Shown: positions 21,741 to 33,229, counted from the stretch's first letter. The stretch is DNA of 64,000 bases from Branchipolynoe longqiensis (GCA_030323885.1 CM059191.1:103030292-103094291), one strand, 5' to 3'. Numbers and translations: made by a program. Notes: generated from the letters alone by a model not told the origin.

Positions 21741-21890
21741 TGATTGGTTGTTGGAGCTTCACGTCCTGGCAACATCTAAGATCATATCACGACGGGTACC
21801 GATTTGTGACAGCGCACGCTCATGGTGACTTTATAATGCTGCCCAACTGGGAAATCAGGCTGCCGGCACCATGACCCGATATCCCGCTTT
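21741..21890 (-). mobile_element. SINE-A copy, 3' half (interrupted)
   Basis: GGTTGTTGGAGCTTCACGTC through ATGACCCGATATCCCGCTTT: the SINE-A 3' half on the minus strand. It continues at 22622 beyond the LINE inserted at 21891-22621. Confidence 0.8.
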
Positions 21891-22621
21891 GTCAGAGTAT
21901 TCATTAGTTCTGCCTCATGTATCATATTGTTGTGAAGTATGGGGAAATGCATATAAAACAAATGTGGAATGTATTTATTTGCTACAGAAGAAAGCAGTGA
22001 GAATTGTTTGCAACGTTGGATATCAAGAGCACACTAATAAGCTGTTCTTTGATCTTCATGTATTAAAATTAATAGACTTGGTTAAGATCAATTCTAGTAT
22101 GTTAATTTAAAATGCAAACAAAGGGCTACTGCCAACAAATCTACAGTCTTTATTCAAAATAAGTTCAGATAGTAGCCATGATACAAGGCAGAGTAACAGC
22201 CTAAGACAAGTATTTGCAAGAACAACTTTAAAGTCTCAATGTATATCTATATGTGGTATAAAAATATAGATTTCACTTGACGATAATAATAATATCAAAT
22301 GTTCAAAAAACATATATATGTTTCAACGAATGTATAAAAAGAAAATATTTAAGTTTTCCCAGAGGGAAAATATATAGTAGTCTAGTACATAAATATTGAG
22401 ATGTAATCCACAGTATTGAGGGTAATGTTGATATGCTTTTAGCTTTTATTTTCTTCTATTTTGTTGTTGGTATAAACAATGTATATGTGTTATTTTTAAA
22501 TGGAGAAAGTACCTCATAAGTATTGTACTTGTGCTTTCTCCTTTTTCATGTGAACAAATTACTGATATAAATATCAACTTGTGTGTACATTGATCATGTG
22601 GAAATAAATAATAATTATTAT
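21891..22621 (+). pseudogene. CR1-like LINE 3' fragment nested in SINE-A
   Basis: The open frame reads LVLPHVSYCCEVWGNAYKTN, then YLLQKKAVRIVCNVGYQEHT and NKLFFDLHVLKLIDLVKIN, a good match in pattern to the C-terminal region of CR1/Rex/L2-type reverse transcriptases (L-Y-CEVWGN-YKTN, LQKKA-RI). The frame is then broken by a TAA, but homology continues: NKGLLPTNLQSLFKIS, HDTRQSNSLRQVFARTTLK and CISICGIKI, with another stop where a Trp is usual. It ends in an AATAAATAATAATTATTATT tail. 5'-truncated and dead. Insertion into the SINE-A dates it after that SINE. Confidence 0.8.
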
Positions 22622-22800
22622 TATTTATCCTAAAACTGAGCTAACAGTCCTCGGCCTTTCCGATTAATGCAGAGGCCACCAGGCTAGGAAGTGACAAGTA
22701 TCAATTTTAAAGTCATTGGTTTGACACTACCGGGAACCCAACTCCCCACCTTCCGCTCGACAGATCCGCGTTCTACCGATTCGGCCACCACGCCCTTTGC
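22622..22800 (-). mobile_element. SINE-A copy, 5' half (interrupted)
   Basis: Resumes at ATCCTAAAACTGAGCTAACA and ends with the tRNA-like head complement CGTTCTACCGATTCGGCCAC. Pairs with 21741-21890. Confidence 0.8.
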
Positions 22801-23084
22801 GAAGGGCAGAGGCTGGGGGGTGTAGTTGGGTTGAAGGTAGGGTGGGAGAGGGGTGTGGTGAGGCCGGGGTGCGGGTGAGCTGGTGGTGGTGGAGTAGAGA
22901 ATGAAATTGTGAGAGCGGATCTAGACAATCTGAAATCCAGCGCATCACTGCCTCGGCACTGCACTGCGGATTAGATCCGGTTGGGGAGTGCAGCGAGTTT
23001 ACCTTAGGACCCCTGACTTAGGGATGGCCCTGCCACGTAAGCTGCCATCGAAGCTATGATCTGAACTCTACTCCGAGCTGGTTT
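22801..23084. other. Unassigned interval
   Basis: Nothing recognised. Confidence 0.4.
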
Positions 23085-23710
23085 GAAAGCCATTATGTAA
23101 GCTGTGCTGTAAGTTCTGCTGTATGTGGAAATGTAGGTTGGACTGTAGGTTGTAGTGTAAGTTGTAGTTTATGATGTGTTGTACATAGTACTGTATGTGG
23201 GGATATAGGTTGGACTGTTGGTTGTGCTGTAATTTTTAGTTTATGTTGTGTTGTATGTTGTACTGTATGTGGAAATGTAGGTTGGACTGTAGGTTTTACT
23301 GTAAGTTGTTGTTTATGATGTGTTGTAAGTTGTACTGTATGTGGAAATGTAGGTTGGACTGTAGGTTATACTGTAAGTTGTAGTTTATACTGGGTTGTTA
23401 GTTGTAATGGATGTGGGCTTGTATGTTGGACTGTAGGTTATAATTTACGTTGTAGTTTATACTGTGTTTTAAGTTGTAATGTATGTGGAAATGTAGGATG
23501 GATTGTAGGTTGTACTGTATGTGGGGATGTAGGTTGGCCTGTAGATTCTACTGTCACTTGTAGTTTATGATGTATTGAAAGTTGTACTGTATGTGGAAAT
23601 GTAGGTTGACCTGTAGGTTCAACTGTACGTTGTAGTTGATGCTGTGTTGTAAGTTGTACTATATGTGGATATGGAAGTTGCACTGTAGGTTATACAGTAA
23701 GTTCTAGTGT
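23085..23710. repeat. Minisatellite, 72-bp unit (36-bp half unit)
   Basis: The GTATGTGG landmark lies at 23121, 23193, 23265, 23337, 23409 and 23481 (72 bp), then 23517 (36 bp), 23589 and 23661 (72 bp). Units are built from TGTAGGTTG and GTAAGTTGTA words. No coding. Confidence 0.93.
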
Positions 23711-24104
23711 CGGTTCCTAGGAGGAGGGAAACAGAGAGTGCCCGGTTACAGAGGGGCCTGCAGATAATAAAGGCTGTTGAGAAGTGAGAGGTGTCCGGAC
23801 AAGGACACTGACAAACACAAGTGGCTCTTCTTTATTTATGTACACATAATAAGTTATACAGCACATAAATACTGGTGTTATAGTCCTACATTGTGGGTAC
23901 CAGAGTTTGGCAGCTGAACTCTTTTCTACTGTGAAACCAATGGACGATAAAGTATAATCAATGAGGTAACTTCTGTCATTACCCACAGCCCATAATAAAA
24001 CACCACAAACCCCCTTTTTTATGGCCGCGACCCCCGGGGTGGGAGTTGGTGACTGCGCATGCGCATTAATGTTTCCGGTAAGCTCTGACCTGCGCAACGA
24101 TGGA
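23711..24104. other. Unassigned interval between two arrays
   Basis: A 131-codon minus-strand frame crosses it without a recognisable domain. Nothing else seen. Confidence 0.4.
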
Positions 24105-25200
24105 GCCATCACTCAGAAGGCAGGAAGTTATGGGTCACCATCACACCGGGACCAAACAGCCTCCACCACCAGCATTACCACACACAACCACAGTACCACA
24201 CACCACCACACACCACTATGTAGTCATCACTCAGACGGCTGGAAGTTATCGGTCACCATCACACCGTGTCCAAACAGCCTCCACTACCAGCATTACCACA
24301 CACAACTACAGTACCACACTCCACCACACACCACTATGTAGTCATCACTCAGACGGCAGGAAGTTATAGGTCACCATCACACCGGGACAAAACAGCCTCC
24401 ACCACCAGCATTACCACACACAACCACAGTACCACACACCACCACACACCACTATGTAGTCATCACTCAGACGCCAGGAAGTTATAGGTCACCATCACAC
24501 CGGGACCAAACAGCCTCCACCAGCAGCATTACCACACACAACTACAGTACCACACACCACCACACACCACTATGTAGTCATCACTCAGACGCCAGGAAGT
24601 TATAGGTCACCATCACACCGGGACAACACAGCCTCCACCACCAGCATTACCACACACAACCACAGTACCACACACCACCACACACCACTATGTAGTCATC
24701 ACTCAGACGGCAGGAAGTTATCGGTCACCATCACACCGGAACAAAACAGCCTCCACCACCAGCATTACCACACACAACCACAGTACCACACACCACCACA
24801 CACCACTATGTAGTCATCACTCAGACGGCTGGAAGTTATCGGTCACCATCACACCGTGTCCAAACAGTCTCCACCACCAGCATTACCACACACAACTACA
24901 GTACCACACACCACCACACACCACTATGTAGTCATCACTCAGACGCCAGGAAGTTATAGGTCACCATCACACCGGGACCAAACAGCCTCCACCAGCAGCA
25001 TTACCACACACAACCACAGTACCACACACCACCACACACCACTATGTAGTCATCACTCAGACGGCTGGAAGTTATCGGTCACCATCACACCGTGTCCAAA
25101 CACCCTCCACCACCAGCATTACCACACACCACTACAGTACCACACACCACCACACACCACTATGTAGTCATCACTCAGACGGCAGGAAGTTATGTGCATC
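24105..25200. repeat. Minisatellite, 118-bp unit, about 9 copies
   Basis: ATCACTCAGA lies at 24108, 24226, 24344 and 24462 and onward at 118-bp spacing. Each unit contains GTTAT-GGTCACCATCACAC, AACAGCCTCCACCACCAGCA and CACCACACACCACTATGTAG. It decays to diverged units up to about 25490. Plus-strand open frames are by-products. Confidence 0.95.
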
Positions 25201-25490
25201 CATCACACTGAGTCCAAACAGCCTCCACCACCAATGTCATCACTACAACCACCAATATTATCACTACCCCCACCATACATCACCACCACACCCCACTATG
25301 ACTATGTAGCAACCAATCATAGAGCAGTAAGATATGGGTCCCCATCACACCGGGACCAAACAGCCTCCACCACCACCCGTACACGCCACACACCGCCACA
25401 CACCACCACAATATCATACACTACGGTCACACATCACCAAACACCACCACACACCACAGCCATACACCACTATTCAGCCGTCACTCAGAG
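25201..25490. repeat. Diverged continuation of the 118-bp array
   Basis: ACACCACCA-rich units with remnants of the GGGTCCCCATCACACCGGG segment; irregular spacing. Confidence 0.7.
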
Positions 25491-25491
25491 G

Positions 25492-25780
25492 CAGGAGCGG
25501 GACGTAGCTCAGACGGTGGCGTGTCCAGCTGTGTAGGTGTGGGTCATCGGATCGATCCTGGTCAGTGGACACATTTCTAGTTTGAGCTATTTTCAATCCT
25601 AACCAATGTTCCACCACTCTTTCATCAAAGGCTTCTTATCGGAAAGAGTAGCATATGTGCCGGCAGCAGGTTTCCTCTAAAGAAATGTATGAGAATGACC
25701 AAATCTTTGCCGTCCAATAGCTCATGATAAAAACCATTGTGCACTAGATGGGTGGTTAAATAAAACAAGCTTTCTTTTCA
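25492..25780 (+). mobile_element. tRNA-derived SINE with Nin-type conserved domain
   Basis: The head GACGTAGCTCAGACGGTGG (box A) and CGGATCGATCCTGGTC (box B) form a polymerase III promoter. The body includes GCCGGCAGCAGGTTTCCTCT, AATGACCAAATCTTTGCCGT, CCAATAGCTCATGATAAAAA and GTTAAATAAAACAAGCTTTC. From memory this 3' body matches the deeply conserved Nin domain of eumetazoan SINEs, especially common in molluscs (class-level recognition, not a database hit). Single copy in this window. Confidence 0.75.
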
Positions 25781-25829
25781 CTGAGAGTACACTGGGTGCA
25801 AGCAGTCACCACCATCATCAGTTAGCATA

Positions 25830-26185
25830 CGCCACACACCGCCACACGCGACCACAGTACCATATGCCACCAGCAACACAACGACCACACATCGCCAAAC
25901 ACCACCACACACCACCACACACCACCACCGTACCATAGACCAACATCAACACTACGACCACACATCGCCAAACACCACCACACACCACCACACACCACCA
26001 CCATACCGTAGACCACTAGCAACACTATGACCACACATCGCCAAACACCACCACATAACACCACACACCACCACACACCACCACACACCACCACCGTACC
26101 GTAGACCACTAGCAACACTACGACCACACATCGCCAAACACCACCACACACCACCACACACCACCACCGTACCATAGACCACCAC
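25830..26185. repeat. Tandem array, about 90-bp unit, CACCA-rich
   Basis: Units carry CGACCACACATCGCCAAACA, runs of CCACCACACA and CGTACCATAGACCAC. Roughly four units. The long minus-strand frames are by-products. Confidence 0.85.
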
Positions 26186-26640
26186 CGCACGCCACCGCAT
26201 GCCACCGCACGCCACCGCACGCCACCGCACACCACCGCACGCCACCGCACGCCACCGCACGCCACCGCACACCACCGCACGCCACCGCACGCCACCGCAC
26301 GCCACCGCACGCCACCGCACGCCACCGCACGCCACCGCACACCACCGCACGCCACCGCACACCACCGCACACCACCGCACGCCACCGCACGCCACCGCAC
26401 GCCACCGCACGCCACCGCACGCCACCGCACGCCACCGCACGCCACCGCACGCCACCGCACGCCACCGCACGCCACCGCACGCCACCGCACGCCACCGCAC
26501 ACCACCGCACACCACCGCACACCACCGCACACCACCGCACACCACCGCACACCACGCACACCACCGCACACCACCGCACACCACCGCACACCACCGCACA
26601 CCACCGCACACCACCGCACACCACCGCACACCACCGCACA
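26186..26640. repeat. Minisatellite, 10-bp unit GCCACCGCAC
   Basis: About 45 copies of GCCACCGCAC/ACCACCGCAC, with one 1-bp slip near 26554. The two unit variants occur in blocks: ACCACCGCAC dominates the right end. Open frames on both strands are by-products. Confidence 0.97.
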
Positions 26641-26689
26641 CTATGCAGCCATCACTCAGAGGGCAGTAAGGTCATCACTGCCATCACTG

Positions 26690-28170
26690 CCACTGCCACC
26701 CGTACCGCCACCAGGGCGAGCACCACCACCACGGTCTCATCCCTACCACCACCGGCCCATTCCGTCAGCAACAATATCACCGCTGCCACCTGCATCTGCA
26801 CAACCACCACCACAACCACCAAATCCACCACCACAACCACCAAAACCACCACCACAACCACACCCACCACCACAACCACCACACCCACCACACCCACCAC
26901 ACCACCACACCCACCACACCCACCACAACCACCACAGCCACCACAACCACCACAACCACCACAACCACCACAACCACCACAACCACCACAACCACCACAA
27001 CCACCACAACCACCACAACCACCACAACCACCACACCCACCACAACCACCACAACCACCACACCACCACAACCACCACAACCACCACAACCACCACAACC
27101 ACCACAACCACCACAACCACCACAACCACCACAACCACCACAACCACCACAACCACCACAACCACCACAACCACCACAACCACCACATCCACCACAACCG
27201 CCACAACCACCACAACCACCACAACCACCACAACCACCACAACCACCACAACCACCACACCCACCACACCACCACAACCACCACAACCACCACAACCACC
27301 ACAACCACCACAACCACCACAACCACCACAACCACCACAACCACCGCAACCACCACAACCACCACTACCAGCAGTACACCCACCACCACAACCACCATTA
27401 TCATCACCACACCGACTACCACTACCAACTACCAAAACCATCAACAGAACCACCACAACCACCACTACCACCACTACCACCACAACCACCACAACCACCA
27501 CAACCACCGCTACCATCAGTACAACCGTCACCCCAACCACCAATATCATCACTACACCCACTACCACAACCAACCACCACAACCACCAAAACCACCACAA
27601 CCACCACTACCATCAGTACACCCGTCACCACAACCACCAAAACCACCACCACAACCACCAACTCCACCACCACAACAACCACAACCACCACTACCACTAC
27701 AACCACCACAACCACCACTACCATCAGGACACCCATCACCACAACCACCAATATCATCACCACACCCACTACCACAGCCAACTACCACAACCACCACCAC
27801 AACCACCACAACCATCACTACCACCACTACCACCACAACCACCACAACCACCATTACCATCAGTACACCCATCACCACAACCACCGATATCATCACCACA
27901 CCCACTACCACAACCAACTACCACAACCACCAAAACCACCACCACAACCACCACTACCACCACTACCATCAGTACACCTGTCACCCCAACCACCAATATC
28001 ATCACTACACCCACCACCACAACCAACCACAACCACAACCACAACCACCACAACCACCACAACCACAACTACCACCACAACCACCCGATCCACTAGAACT
28101 ACCACACTCACCACGACACTACCTCCCCAACCACCACCACCACCACCACCGTCTTATCCCCGCCACCACC
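26690..28170. repeat. Minisatellite, 9-bp unit CCACCACAA
   Basis: About 1.5 kb of CCACCACAA with longer blocks that include CACTACCATCAGTACACCC and AATATCATCACCACACC. The plus strand is almost free of G. Minus frames translate as Val, Trp-Leu or Gly-Cys repeats with no biological look to them. Confidence 0.96.
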
Positions 28171-28570
28171 AGCCCATTCTGTCAGCACCAGTATCGCAGT
28201 GGACCCAACCCGCCGACCGCCGATAAATAATCCGAACCGGAAGTGTACGGGAGGATGGCTCCTCCAGTGCTGAATGTCTATGCACATAGGGCTGTGATAG
28301 GGTACCAGCCTGGGTGTACTTCCGGTAGTAGATCCATGTAGGTGCAGGAGGAGGGAGCTCGAGCCCCGCTGAGACACCACTTGAATCACGTGGTAAGACT
28401 GGTAGTGGTCAGCTGATCGTCGCTGGTGGGTAGGGGTACTCGGATGGGTGATCGCAGCCTCCATGAGCCTTGCTGTATCCCTACGGTGGAAGGCTAGGGG
28501 ACCAGTGGGCTGTCGCCGGAAGTTAGGTATTTTACGATGGCAAGTTTCTTGCTGTATTGTTGTTGAACTG
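28171..28570. other. Unassigned interval
   Basis: No gene or repeat relation recognised. A GTAT tetranucleotide microsatellite follows at 28574-28601. Confidence 0.4.
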
Positions 28571-28573
28571 ACC

Positions 28574-28601
28574 GTATGTATGTATGTATGTATGTATGTA
28601 T
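28574..28601. repeat. GTAT microsatellite
   Basis: Tandem GTAT/TATG units. Confidence 0.9.
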
Positions 28602-28967
28602 ATGAAGTAGGCAATGAAGAGTTCCAGTGCTAAAACCCCATAAACACCAGTGCACACAGTGATTTACAGTAATTAATAGATTTGTCCCTGAAGGTCATTT
28701 TAATTCTCAGTAGTTCCGCTTTTCTCGTGATGAAATGATTATAGAGCAATGAACAAAAGAACTATCGATGTTACAAAATGAACCTTTTGAAGGTTTCACT
28801 TCGATATTGATCTCAGTTTTTGGATTGGTGTTTACAGGGCTTTGCGGTTATATACTCCTCATATCTGAATGCGTTGCCTGTATGTATGGAATTATAATCA
28901 TTAATCAATTAGTGGATATACACTATTTAATTAGTTTGTTTACAATTACATGGGGTCGAGTCTTATA
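28602..28967. other. Unassigned AT-rich interval
   Basis: An 85-codon hydrophobic plus frame at 28768 ends inside a SINE-B; AT-rich DNA gives such frames by chance. Confidence 0.4.
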
Positions 28968-29113
28968 TTCTGCACTGGCCTCTCAGGCAAGGAGCCACAT
29001 AGACAGGTTCCCATTGGTATGGTGATTGCATCAGGGAGTATAGCTGGTGTAATGTTTATCATGCTGGCCCCGTGATGGCAAGTAGTGAGAGTTCGAATCG
29101 TTCTCTGGTTGGA
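28968..29113 (+). mobile_element. SINE-B copy, 5' part
   Basis: TTCTGCACTGGCCTCTCAGG through GGTGTAATG-TTATCATGCTG and box B-like GAGTTCGAATCGTT. It faces a minus-strand SINE-B immediately downstream, so the pair is convergent. Confidence 0.75.
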
Positions 29114-29129
29114 TTATTTCCTATTTCCT

Positions 29130-29307
29130 TCATGACACTGGCGAAAATGGCATTCATCACACTGAAAAAGAAATATCGTGGAGGGTGAGGAAAATGGGAA
29201 ATATTCCACCTAGAGCGGGAATTGAACCCAGATCTGTTGCATTCCAAGCCATTACACCACCTAGCCTCCCTGATTGTCATCACCCTACCCACGGCTACCT
29301 GTATACG
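29130..29307 (-). mobile_element. SINE-B copy, body (interrupted)
   Basis: Minus-strand SINE-B from CATGACACTGG to CACGGCTACCTGTATACG, including GAGCGGGAATTGAACCC (box B complement). Interrupted by 29308-29609 and resumed at 29610. Confidence 0.8.
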
Positions 29308-29609
29308 CAGCCAACATGCCCTGGTGGGCCCTACATGGGTTGTCAATGGGCGCGCTGGGCACAGCTGGGCAGGGGCCCCAGGTGGGCTCTGAAGTGGGCA
29401 TGAGATGGGCCCCACATGGGCTAGATTCCCAGCTTTAAAAAATAAATCATATTTTGTCTAAGATATAGTGAACATATTCAATAACTGAGATAGGCCCACC
29501 TGGGCTAGCCCAGGTGGGGCCCACTTGGAGCCTGTGGCCAAATTTAGCTGGGCCCCAGGTGGGCAGCCCATGTGGGGCCCACCCAGGGCCCAGCTGGGAA
29601 TGCTGGCTG
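29308..29609. mobile_element. Fold-back element (TGGGCCC words) inside SINE-B
   Basis: The left end CAGCCAACATGCCCTGGTGG and the reversed right end CAGCCAGCATTCCCAGCTGG form an imperfect inverted repeat. The interior reiterates GTGGGCC, CAGCTGGG and GGGCCCCA in both orientations. It splits a SINE-B, so it is a genuine insertion. The target duplication is short and TA-rich (TATA versus GATA). Confidence 0.75.
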
Positions 29610-29668
29610 GGATATGTGGTTCCTTGCCTGACAGGTCAGTGCAGACTATTACACTCATATGGGTGGGA
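29610..29668 (-). mobile_element. SINE-B copy, 5' end after insertion
   Basis: ATATGTGGTTCCTTGCCTGA followed by CAGGTCAGTGCAGACTATTA: the SINE-B 5' end complement, completing 29130-29307. Confidence 0.8.
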
Positions 29669-30720
29669 TTGTGTGTAGGATTAGCCTGCTATCCAGTAGA
29701 GGCCCCATGACTGACAAAGAGACCGTATGTATTCCTTCAGGAAGATCACATTATCAGGTTGGAGAAATAACTGAAAGGGGAATATGTTGGTGCAATCTGT
29801 TCCGTTGATGTAATTGAGTACAGTATAACTCCAAGCATATATCCAATCTGTATGGGGAGGTGTTGTGAGAGTGTAGATGCAGAGTGGATGACTGCACCTA
29901 ATGACCTCCCCTCCCTCCCCCTCAACCACAATACATTTCTGGTTGGAAGGGGGTGGTTGGGGGAGGAGGGAGCGATGACAGAGTTTATGGTTGCTGGTGG
30001 GGAGGGGAAGGGGTTGAGGGAAGAGGAAGTAATGACCCAGTTTAGGGTTTCTCAGGGGAACACTTATAAATGCGCTCTGCCCCCCCCCCCCCCACCCACA
30101 CAGTGCCCAGTGATTGTGAGTGAGTGTGTGGCAGGGGGGGGGGGTGACTTTACAGGGTATCTGATTCGCGCACTCCCAGAACCAGCCATTGTGGGTGATG
30201 TATGTGGGTGGGTTGCAAGACAGTACAGAGAGCTCATTACACATGATCAGGGGTTTATCACTATTTGTATAGATGCATGTATGTATGTATGTATATACAT
30301 ATTCATGAATACATGTAGGGATGTATGGGGGCGGGGGTGGGGGTAGGAGTAGGAGCACTTAAATGCACACACAAATGCAAATATTGATGCCATCAAAGCT
30401 GAGGTCAAGGGTAGAAACAACACTGAATCGTCATCTGATTAACGTACCCTCCCCCCCCCCCCCCCCCCCCCCGACACTGATACTTACTGGCTTGATTGGG
30501 GTTGTTTGTAACCGTATGATGGTTACTGGTTGCAGAACTGCAACATCATAGAGAGGCTCCGATAAATCGGCCCAATCTTTGGTTGAAGATTAATCTTCAG
30601 TAGGGACGGTTGTAGAAGCTGGGTACATCTTTACATTGTTGAAACAGCAAATCGTTGGGACGGCCCCGAATCTCTTCGGTCCAGCGGTAGTTGAGTACTT
30701 CTAACCAGCAGACAGCAGCA
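29669..30720. other. Unassigned interval with C-tracts
   Basis: No gene recognised. C14-16 at about 30080 and C22 at 30451-30472. The segment 30348-30430 (AGTAGGAGCACTTAAATGC, GATGCCATCAAAGCTGA) is repeated directly at 32480-32560. Minus frames up to 225 codons have no recognisable domain. Confidence 0.4.
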
Positions 30721-31330
30721 AGGGTTTCGAGGAAGGGTGTATGCTTATGCATGCATGTGTACCCCACCCCACAAATATTGTAATTAAATAAAATATAAAT
30801 TTGTACATTTGTGTTCTTCAACCCCCTCATCTGTGCCACCTTCAGTGACCACACACCCTGTCTTAATTAGTAACCATGGTATCCCCCCCTCACACACTGA
30901 CATTGACACCAGCTTCTAGCCTCCCTACCATACACGCATCCCCCCACCGACACACTCCCCACCCAGGGTGGCCGGTTGTTTCTGGGAGTGCGCTCACCCC
31001 ATACATCCATCGAGCCCTCCCCCCCCGCCCACACACACACATTCCCACTCAGTTACTGGGTACAGGGGTGGTGGGTGGTGGGGGGTGGGGGCAGATGACT
31101 CATACCAGCTGGATGAACCTGTTTGCATCAGAGCATGCCCTGACCAGAATCGGGAGAGCGCAGGAGGAGGAGTATGGGGTGGGGATGGGATGAAATGGGA
31201 GTTACTGGGATGAGTAGGGGGAGGAGCGGGAGGTGGGGAAGGGGAGGGAAGGGGGGGTTACCATAATAGAGGGTGTGCACGTGACATCATCACTCAGCAG
31301 TCAGCAGTCAGTGACCAGCCATCTTGGATC
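30721..31330. repeat. Dispersed repeat cluster G, units
   Basis: GTGTTCTTCAACCCCCTCAT and TTAGTAACCATGGTA occur here (30812-30885) and again, directly or inverted, at 32085-32140, 33600-33700 and 33900-33990. AGATGACTCATACCAGCTGG at 31093 recurs at 33159. Repeats of unknown class. Confidence 0.6.
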
Positions 31331-31679
31331 ACGAGCACCCTCCCTAGCCATGTTGTGAATGTATGCAGATGCAGTAAAATAGAGCTTACTTGTGTTTTGG
31401 GAGGTTCTGGGCAGTTTACATTCAATGTGTTTACCTACAGCACTTTAACAACAACTTCTGAGGCCAAATGTCTCAAAACAGTGACAAATAAACCAACAAA
31501 TCAGTAAATAAGCACAGTGTAGGCATTTGCAAGCCTTCTGTATGTAATCCAATATGGTCACCAAAAGTTGTCTTGTGATGTCATTAAACCCCCTCTATAT
31601 TTGTCTCTGCAGCTGTAAGAATTATTGTATCTACATTGCATCAATTAACTGAATATCAGCCACATTTGGGGTTTCATTT

Positions 31680-31880
31680 GAGAGTAATTAAGGACTGAAT
31701 TTACATTAAAACAGAAGGATTGTTATGTATTGAACCTCATATAATGGTGGTGTTGTTAAACTGGCAAATAATATTTATATTATTGAAGGAAACGGATGCA
31801 GATTTTATATTAATGTGATTAGGTAAATGACCTGGTGTTTGTGTTCTAGCAAAATACCGCTTAATTATTGTCACTGCTGC
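31680..31880 (+). repeat. Cluster G block (GTGTTGTTAAACTGGCAAAT)
   Basis: GTTATGTATTGAACCTCATA, TGGTGTTGTTAAACTGGCAA and GTGTTTGTGTTCTAGCAAA match 33230-33440 directly and 34160-34400 in inverse orientation. Confidence 0.8.
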
Positions 31881-32149
31881 CTCGTGACACTGCGTGAGAA
31901 TGGGTGAGGCATGGGTGTGAGGAAGTATATGTGTATGGGGGAGGGTGAGAAGCTGGTGTCAGTGTCAGTGTGTGGGGGTTGAGGGTTGTCTGCCTTCAGG
32001 CTTCTTCTGACAACCCACACCCTCTCTCCACCCACCTCCTCCCAAACTGCTCCTACTGAGGAGGCCATCACAATTCCTACAAGTCTGTTCAACCCCCTTA
32101 TCTGTACTAACTTCCATCACCCACACCCTGTCTTCACGGCCCTCCCATC

Positions 32150-32262
32150 CCTGCATATATATGTATAAACATGTATATGTGTATGTGTGTATATGTGTAT
32201 ATGTGTATATGCGTATATGTGTATATGCGTACATGCATATATATGCATATATGCATATATGC
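32150..32262. repeat. TATGTG/TATA microsatellite
   Basis: Irregular runs of GTATATGTGTATATG. Confidence 0.85.
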
Positions 32263-32589
32263 ACCAATTTTAAATGGTCCATTTAGAGAGGTCGTCATGT
32301 AGGGATTTGTTCAAATCATTACAATTGTATTGTATGTGCGACCGTTTGGGACCTACAAAAAGCGATTGATATAGGGGGCCCCCTTCCTGCCCCCCCCCAA
32401 AAAGCCCACCTCATACAGAGAACTTGTTGGTGACTCGTCTTCCTGCTGTGTATGTGTGGGAGTAGGGTTGCAGTGGTGGTAGAGTAGGAGCACATAACAA
32501 ACGCAAACATTGATACCACCAAAGCTGATGGAAAGGGTAGAAAAAACACTGAATCGGATGCCAAGGCATCTTTTTTAAATATTTTTTGT

Positions 32590-32935
32590 TACCGAAGCTG
32601 TATTTATACTGTCCATAGCATATAAGCCTGGGTATTCAGGCTTGTTTCCAATGCTGGCCAGCTGTAGTGTTGGTGTTATCTTACCACACAATAGCTGTTG
32701 ATAAGGTATTTGATTGCTTGCATTTCAGTAAGAGATAGATAATTGGTTGGTAGGTTAGTAGCATATGTTAATTTGTTTTGATTTTCTTGGCATATATGTG
32801 TTTTATTTATTTTACTCTTACTACTAGACTAGCCTACTCCTATTTACATAGCATAGGCTTGTACATAGCGGTGTGGTGTGCTATCTGGCTACTTTTGGCA
32901 TGGTTACCTTCCATTGGGCATCCCACTGGCATCTG
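32590..32935 (-). repeat. Dispersed repeat R1, copy 2
   Basis: The reverse complement of 10545-11015 without the internal 129-bp duplication. Landmarks: TTTATACTGTCCATAGCATA at the left and TTACCTTCCATTGGGCATCC at the right. Confidence 0.8.
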
Positions 32936-32956
32936 ATCCCATTACCCGCCACACAC

Positions 32957-33008
32957 ACTAACACTAACACTAACACTAACACTAACACTAACACTAACAC
33001 TAACACTG
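32957..33008. repeat. Hexamer microsatellite (CACTAA)n
   Basis: About eight CACTAA units. The complement TTAGTG is close to, but not, the TTAGGG telomere repeat. Interstitial microsatellite. Confidence 0.9.
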
Positions 33009-33229
33009 ACACCAGCTTCAAACCTCCCTAGCCTCCACACACCCCTCCACCTGGACATCCGAGTTGCAGCCTATGCAGCCATCCCCCCTCCCTCACATGT
33101 GCCCACTCAGTCACTGGCAAGGGGTGAATGGGCTGCGGGTGGGGGTGGGGGGCGGGCAGATGACTCTTACCAGCCGGATGAACCTTATTGCATCTGAGAG
33201 TGTGACAGGAATTGAAAATATGTTGTACC

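Noticed and set aside
25822..27600. 270- and 285-codon minus frames rich in Val, Gly-Cys and Trp-Leu
   Set aside because: By-products of 10-bp and 9-bp C/A-rich satellites; not credible proteins.
28768..29025. 85-codon hydrophobic frame as a membrane protein
   Set aside because: AT-rich DNA gives hydrophobic frames by chance and its C-terminus is SINE-B sequence.
32957..33008. Interstitial telomeric repeat
   Set aside because: The unit is CACTAA (TTAGTG), not the animal TTAGGG telomere unit.
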